NCBI RefSeq assembly: GCF_002051585.1
Contig: NZ_MZGX01000023.1
Span: 1-64,000, forward strand
DNA from: Ruminiclostridium hungatei
GTDB taxonomy: Bacteria; Bacillota; Clostridia; Acetivibrionales; DSM-1351
DNA: 64,000 bases
Direction of reading: 5' to 3'
The notes below the pieces were generated by a model that was given only the letters and a program-made list of their open reading frames with translations, had not been told where the DNA came from and ran no database searches. The translations under genes were made by a program, and so were the position numbers. Positions 59,109-64,000 of the stretch are shown piece after piece (position 1 is the first letter of the stretch; every line of letters starts with the position of its first letter).

Positions 59109-61493
59109 TTACTTTTTGGACTTTGCCGCAACAGTATACAGATTATTTTTTGAATCATAGGTCAGGGAAATGCTTACATAGGGATCATTTAAATAGCCCA
59201 CCGCAGGCTTTATATTCTTATCGGCCACTCTGAAGGTCAATTTGTAACCGTCCACCCAGTAAAAATTCTTAAGCAGATAGGCCCTGATTTCATCCTGGTT
59301 TTTCAACTTCATGGGATCCAGTTCCGCATCAGAATAATACCTGATGTCAGGGACACCCATAAAGGGTGTATGATCCTTCATAAAGGTAAACCTGTCTACA
59401 AGGAAGTAGGTATATCGGACTTTTCCGTCATCCTTGTCATCCCAGGTAGTATCTACATACTTCCATTCGCCGTTGATAAACACCGCATTCCAGGCATGGT
59501 TAAGTGTATAGGGATCACCTGCCTCATAAACACAGGGTATTGATACTCTCTCACACAAATCCTTGAACAACTGGGAGTAATCTCCGCAAACACCTCTGCC
59601 CTGGTCAATGGATATCATGACACTGCCCACACTCTGTACATCCCGGTACTTTAAATCATACGTAATATGCTTGACAACATAGTCATGAATTGCTCTGACT
59701 TTCTGTTCCACTGTCATGGTGGGCTTGATAATCTTTGCCACAATGGCATCCAGCTTACCATTCAGCTTTTTGGTGACAGAATCGGGCTGCATGTTCATAT
59801 CAACCTTATCACTGCTTTTTATGACCTTCGGTTCTATTGTATAGCCTAATTTCGGTCCGTAATCCCCTTCTTCAAGGTCAATAAAGGTTGTTCCATTTTT
59901 CATGGTGAATTTAATACCGTTTTCAGGGGTAAACACTTCTATCAAGGCTCCCCCCGTATCAATTTTTGTATAACTTCCGGTTAACTTGATTTTTTCCAAT
60001 ATGGTGTCATAAAAATTGTCATCAATGTATTCCAGTATTTGAGCTTTATCTTCAAAAAGCAGGTTGATTGTATTTTTCCCCACAACGACCTTTGACAGGT
60101 CCCACATGTCAAAAGGAAGCCTGTAGCCTCTAAGGTCTTCAAATTCAAACGCAGAGTCGTCCATTATGGCGTCTTCCTTTGTATAGCTGCCCTGGGGATC
60201 GAACCTGGCAGATTTGATTCTCATTCCTGAATTCAGACAGGTTCCCACATTTATCAGGTCGCCTGCAGGTATCTTGTTTGCATCCAAAATCTTCAATGAG
60301 AAAAACGTCTTGTCATAAACCTGGGCCTTGGCCAGTATTCTTGCAGCCTCCAGCCTTGTCAAAGGCTTGTCCAGTCCTTTGGTGTCATCAAGCATGCCAT
60401 AGGCATAGGCCTGTTTTATGTAATCCGGACTGTCTGCTGGAATGCTGTTATCGTCTATGACGATTTTCTCACTAAGCTCTTCTTTTCCAAAGTACAATTG
60501 TGCCAGTTCCCCCAGAGTAATCGCCTTATTAAATCCGTGGGTCAAGGCTTCCGGCAATTGGTCATATACGGCAATTCTTTTGGTAATAGTATCCCAGGCT
60601 TCCGCAGAAGGCTTATCCTCCGGATATTCGTAATACTCTATCTGCTTTTGCCGTTCCCGGTCACCTTCCCGGCTGTTTATCAAGTACCCGAAGCTTTCAA
60701 TGAGCTCTTCCACCGATTGGATACCGTCAAACCGGTCTGCTAACGAATTTCCGGCTTCAATGGTGAAGATACCTTCATGAATTTCCGAAAGTATCCTGGA
60801 CGCCATGATTTTGGATAAATTGCGCTCAATAAACAGCTTCTCGACCTCACCCGGCAATTGCTCAAGAATTTTCGGGCTGACAGTATTCCCCTTCTGTATG
60901 GACTGGTTCAGGTACCGGGTGATTTTATCCTTGACCTTCAATGCCGCCGGGTCCACCTGGTCCTTTTCCTTTCCCATCCTTCCATAGTTGCCTGTCATGT
61001 CCTTAGACATCAGCCATTCGGTAAAGTCGGATAAGTCAGCATATAAGGTGACGGTTTTCCCTTCGTAATCCCACCCGTATACACCAGTATTTTTTGATAA
61101 ATAAATTTTTTGATTGAGACGGTCCTCAATAACCTTATACTCCTGTGGTGAAAGGCCTCCCAGATATTCTTCCTTGACTTCCACAGCTACCCGCAGCTCG
61201 TTTAATGCTCTCTGGGCCGCAGCCTTTAGCTGGGCGTCGGTCATTTTTTTGGAAGTTCTTTTGATTGTGGGCTTGCTTCCATCCGTGATTATCGCTCCCA
61301 GACTTTTCAGCGGAATAACTTCATCCTTCTTATATTGAAGAAACTCCTTCTCCAGTTTTGCAAATACTGCGTCCAGTGCCTTGTTGTTGGAAAAGTATGG
61401 GGAAGAGGCCGCAGATGCTGTTGTAAAAGATGAAGAATAGACAGTCAACAGCGCCGCCAGCAAAACCAGTAAAACAGTTGATATTTTCTTCAT
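59109..61493 (-). CDS. Secreted transglutaminase-like protein with SLH-like segment
   Basis: 794 aa. Signal peptide is ISTVLLVLLAALLTVYSSSFTTASA. A ~330-residue helical region follows. Around residues 345-400 a segment reads ITLGELAQLYFG...SPDYIKQAYAYGMLDD...LTRLEAARILAKA, resembling an S-layer homology repeat (possible wall anchoring). The C-terminal transglutaminase-like domain (~590-720) has the triad: Cys in GRGVCGDYSQLFKDLCE, His in LNHAWNAVFINGEWKYVD and Asp in DTTWDD. Such domains are usually proteases or crosslinkers of the cell surface. It is convergent with the dockerin gene. Confidence 0.88.
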   Translation of the reverse strand: MKKISTVLLVLLAALLTVYSSSFTTASAASSPYFSNNKALDAVFAKLEKEFLQYKKDEVIPLKSLGAIITDGSKPTIKRTSKKMTDAQLKAAAQRALNELRVAVEVKEEYLGGLSPQEYKVIEDRLNQKIYLSKNTGVYGWDYEGKTVTLYADLSDFTEWLMSKDMTGNYGRMGKEKDQVDPAALKVKDKITRYLNQSIQKGNTVSPKILEQLPGEVEKLFIERNLSKIMASRILSEIHEGIFTIEAGNSLADRFDGIQSVEELIESFGYLINSREGDRERQKQIEYYEYPEDKPSAEAWDTITKRIAVYDQLPEALTHGFNKAITLGELAQLYFGKEELSEKIVIDDNSIPADSPDYIKQAYAYGMLDDTKGLDKPLTRLEAARILAKAQVYDKTFFSLKILDANKIPAGDLINVGTCLNSGMRIKSARFDPQGSYTKEDAIMDDSAFEFEDLRGYRLPFDMWDLSKVVVGKNTINLLFEDKAQILEYIDDNFYDTILEKIKLTGSYTKIDTGGALIEVFTPENGIKFTMKNGTTFIDLEEGDYGPKLGYTIEPKVIKSSDKVDMNMQPDSVTKKLNGKLDAIVAKIIKPTMTVEQKVRAIHDYVVKHITYDLKYRDVQSVGSVMISIDQGRGVCGDYSQLFKDLCERVSIPCVYEAGDPYTLNHAWNAVFINGEWKYVDTTWDDKDDGKVRYTYFLVDRFTFMKDHTPFMGVPDIRYYSDAELDPMKLKNQDEIRAYLLKNFYWVDGYKLTFRVADKNIKPAVGYLNDPYVSISLTYDSKNNLYTVAAKSKK

Positions 61494-61669
61494 ATTCCCG
61501 TTTATCTCCTATTATTATATTTTTTTCACCATATTTTTCTATTATAACGCAAAATGTATGATTTTTGTCGGAATATTGAGAAAATTCTTTTTGCCGGCCT
61601 CAGTTTCTATTTCTCCAATTATTCAACGGTCATTTTTGCTGTATTGTATTATCAGCTTGCTTGTCTTCA

Positions 61670-63448
61670 CTACATTCTGTCGGGTACTTCTATTCCCAGC
61701 AAGTCCAGGCAAGTAACCAAAATATCCCGCCCCAAGGAAATGAGTTTTATCCACGAAGTTTGTTTTGAAGGGTTTTGCTCTGAAATAATTCTGTTTTCAT
61801 AATAAAACCTGTTCACTTCATTGGATAAGTCATAAATAAACTGGCATATCTTATGGGGCGAATAGTCAATAAAGCTGTTTATAATGACTTCGTTAAACTG
61901 TGTAAGCTTCAGCATAAGATTACGCTCATTTCCACTGCAGGGCAATTGTATACATCCATCCACACCATCATTCCCATATCCGGAGTTCATTGAATAAAAC
62001 CTGTTAAGGATGGATTTTATTCTTACTACAGTGTATATAATATATGGTCCCGTATTCCCCTCAGAAGAAGTAAACCTGTCCACATCAAACATATAATCCT
62101 TTGAAATCTGATTTGATAAATCGCTATATTTGAGAGCTGCCACTCCAACCTTCCTGGAAATTTCTTTTGCTTCCTCTTCAGGAATAGCCTTATTCTCTGT
62201 AACTCTATGGCAGACCTTATCCCTGGCCTCCTTTATAAGCTGTTCCAAGCGCATTACTCCGCCGTCGCGGGTCTTAAAAGGCTTCCCGTCCTTCCCGTTC
62301 ATTGTCCCAAATCCAAGAAAAGTAAGCTTGGTTTTAGTTGAGACCAGCTTTGCCTTCTTTGCACACCGGAAGACCTGTTCAAAATGGAGTTCCTGTCTTT
62401 TATCAACAATATAAACAATCTCTTGAGGGCAGTATAATTCCATTCTTTCAATTATTGTCGCCAAGTCCGTTGTGCTATACAGGGTTGCGCCATCTGATTT
62501 TACCAGAATACATGGGGGCATATCCTTTGTATCCCCATCTTCTTTTACATCTACCACAAGTGCTCCTTCGCTAAGATATGCAAAGCCCTTGTTTTTCAAG
62601 TCTTCTATCATTTTAGGGATGTATGGCTGAGCGTCACTTTCTTTTTTCCATAAATCAAAATAGACGTTCAAATCAGCATAGTTCTTCTTTAAATCCTCTA
62701 TGGATGCGTTCAGGATATGCTCCCATAATGCAATATATCCCCGGTGCCCCTGCTGGAATAAAAAGGTGGCCTGTTTTGCCTCTTCCATAAAATCAGTATT
62801 AATCTTAGCACGACTGCTTGCAGCAGGATAAATTTCTTCAAGTTCCGCTATACTAAAAGGTGCCTTCATGGGGAATTCGCCTTCGTAGTCCTCTTCGAAA
62901 TAAATCAGTTCAGGGCTGCGACGTTTCAGTTCAGCTATAATCAAACCTATTTGCAAACCCCAGTCTCCCAAATGGACATCCCCCAGCATTTTATACCCGA
63001 TAAATCTTCCAATGCGCTTAATGCTCTCACCTATTATAGCCGTTCTCAAATGCCCTACATGAAGGGGCTTTGCAACATTTGGGCCACCATAATCCACAAT
63101 AATGGTTTTGTTATCTCCAATTTCTTCACAGCCATACTTGTAAGCACCTGTCATGGCATTTAAATAGCTTACAATAAAGCTGTCTTCCATAGTAATATTA
63201 ATAAATCCAGGCATAACGCTTGTTACTTCCTTAAATTCAGGGTGCTCTTTTAATACTTTTGTTATTTCATCTGCAATAATAATAGGAGCTTTTTTATACG
63301 CCTTTGCAGCAGTCAAAGCACCATTGCATTGAAACTGGCATAAATCCGGCCTATTTGATAATGTAACCAGCCCATATTCCGGAGAATAGCTGCATTGGTA
63401 GAAAGCATCCCCTACCGCATCTGCAATCAGTTCTGTCAATCTTTTCAT
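61670..63448 (-). CDS. argS: Arginyl-tRNA synthetase
   Basis: 592 aa, class I. The HIGH-type motif is in GGPNVAKPLHVGHLRTAIIGE, the KMSKS loop is replaced by GTMNGKDGKPFKTRDGG as in many ArgRS, and the C-terminal anticodon-binding DALR domain ends IKLISLGRDILVTCLDLLGIEVPDRM. ATG 63448 has GGGAGG 9 bp upstream; the frame continues upstream into the T-box leader, where it is not coding. Expression is controlled by the T-box at 63481-63726. Confidence 0.95.
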   Translation of the reverse strand: MKRLTELIADAVGDAFYQCSYSPEYGLVTLSNRPDLCQFQCNGALTAAKAYKKAPIIIADEITKVLKEHPEFKEVTSVMPGFINITMEDSFIVSYLNAMTGAYKYGCEEIGDNKTIIVDYGGPNVAKPLHVGHLRTAIIGESIKRIGRFIGYKMLGDVHLGDWGLQIGLIIAELKRRSPELIYFEEDYEGEFPMKAPFSIAELEEIYPAASSRAKINTDFMEEAKQATFLFQQGHRGYIALWEHILNASIEDLKKNYADLNVYFDLWKKESDAQPYIPKMIEDLKNKGFAYLSEGALVVDVKEDGDTKDMPPCILVKSDGATLYSTTDLATIIERMELYCPQEIVYIVDKRQELHFEQVFRCAKKAKLVSTKTKLTFLGFGTMNGKDGKPFKTRDGGVMRLEQLIKEARDKVCHRVTENKAIPEEEAKEISRKVGVAALKYSDLSNQISKDYMFDVDRFTSSEGNTGPYIIYTVVRIKSILNRFYSMNSGYGNDGVDGCIQLPCSGNERNLMLKLTQFNEVIINSFIDYSPHKICQFIYDLSNEVNRFYYENRIISEQNPSKQTSWIKLISLGRDILVTCLDLLGIEVPDRM

Positions 63449-63480
63449 TAAATAATACCTCCCAGCTAAAATAAATATAA

Positions 63481-63726
63481 AAAAAACGCCTCTTATCTTG
63501 AAATAAGAGACGGACAAATCCCGTGGTACCACTCTGGTTGATTGCATCTGCAATCCACTTGGAACTTTAACGCAGTCAACGTCACGCCCTGACTTACAAG
63601 CTCAGGCGGCTTCTCCAAGGCCCTTTTCCCCTGATAATATCTTATAGGACTTTCACTCTGCTCCTACTCGCTGTCAGAAATCTTATAAGGGTACTTTCCT
63701 CTTCATGGAATTTGGTTATTTTGAAC
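63481..63726 (-). promoter_or_regulatory. T-box leader of argS
   Basis: On the minus strand the T-box AGAGTGGTACCACGGG is followed by a terminator hairpin (CGTCTCTTAT/ATAAGAGGCG) and a run of eight T. Upstream lie an AGCGAG-type element and a GAGTGAAAGTC loop of stem I. Uncharged tRNA pairs with the T-box bulge and the specifier codon and stabilises the antiterminator, allowing argS transcription. An AGA triplet in CCTATAAGATAT is a candidate arginine specifier, but I could not fold stem I with certainty. Confidence 0.9.
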
Positions 63727-63755
63727 ATTATATAAACTATGGTTTTTATTGTCAA
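63727..63755 (-). promoter_or_regulatory. Consensus promoter of the argS T-box transcript
   Basis: TTGACA, 17 bp, TATAAT on the minus strand, just ahead of the leader. Confidence 0.85.
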
Positions 63756-63983
63756 GGCATAATTATTAAGTGTTGTTTGTTTAAAGCTTGGAGTCTTGTG
63801 CGTAATTGGCAATAGTCTACATACACATTGCTATCTATTATCTCTACAGCTTCACCAGAATAAGCCAAGAGGAAACCTGCGAAATAAGAATTATCATTGC
63901 TTTTCGAGAATGACAGATATGACTTTCCAATCAAAATGAAAATTTCATTTAAAAAAGCTTTGGAGGATTCTTCAGATATTTTT
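63752..63983 (-). pseudogene. Possible decayed gene fragment upstream of argS
   Basis: An open frame of about 76 codons between a TGA near 63985 and a stop at 63752. It reads ...SSKAFLNEIFILIGKSYLSF...YFAGFLLAYSGEAVEIIDSNVYVDYCQLRTRL..., protein-like in composition, but without ATG or RBS, and its stop overlaps the -35 box of argS. It could be the 3' end of a gene that was frameshifted near 63985 or chance. The family is not recognised. Confidence 0.35.
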
Positions 63984-64000
63984 CAACAATATCAAATCTT

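Overview
The window looks like a chromosomal stretch of an anaerobic, low-GC, mesophilic clostridium of the cellulosome-forming group (Ruminiclostridium / Clostridium cluster III type). The clue is a gene ending in a type I dockerin (56492-59005) with Ala-Ile/Ala-Leu at the cohesin-contacting positions, alongside pyruvate formate-lyase, an argS T-box leader, TTG starts with strong Shine-Dalgarno sequences, and avoidance of CGN arginine codons. No rRNA, tRNA or CRISPR array was found.

Region 1 (1-7013) is accessory. It holds the 3' end of an RHS-type polymorphic toxin gene (Hint autoprocessing domain plus an HNH-like nuclease tip) and its Tdi1/DUF1851-type immunity gene. An IS110-family element, an orphan second toxin tip with its own immunity gene, and a complete IS3-family element follow. 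Two copies of a 0.65-kb non-coding repeat (1469-2134 and 6320-6971) bracket the IS110/orphan-cassette/IS3 segment. The copies share hairpins and a built-in Rho-independent terminator, and one stem differs between them by compensatory changes. This is the best candidate in the window for something undescribed.

Region 2 (7080-18118): NADP-type isocitrate dehydrogenase, a fused Phd-antitoxin/Uma2 nuclease behind a consensus promoter and palindromic operators, and an 8.6-kb cyclic beta-1,2-glucan synthase gene (GT84 plus GH94). A 114-bp foldback sequence closes the region.

Region 3 (18186-28254): pflB-pflA; a probable run of polar amino-acid ABC transporter, isoaspartyl dipeptidase and M48 membrane protease; a small membrane protein; and a secreted L,D-transpeptidase.

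Region 4 (28469-42746): biosynthetic and transport genes (asd, proA-ridA, glpK, azlCD, a complete ECF transporter, AIM24, pdxA) and an 819-aa protein of unknown function with a degenerate cyclic-nucleotide-binding fold.

Region 5 (43010-53700): a GntR/ABC-2 operon with a perfect 17-bp inverted-repeat operator, a phospholipase-C-like protein, pfkA, psd, a SIMPL protein behind twin dyad operators, an MFS exporter, an acyltransferase and a cytoplasmic GH43 enzyme.

Region 6 (53825-64000): HelD, a membrane-anchored DUF362 protein with CBM9-like and dockerin modules, a secreted transglutaminase-like protein, and argS behind an intact T-box leader. A short interspersed repeat (about 43 bp, hairpin-forming) occurs three times at 21816, 40676 and 42870. 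All functions are read from sequence patterns and family knowledge; no database search was run.
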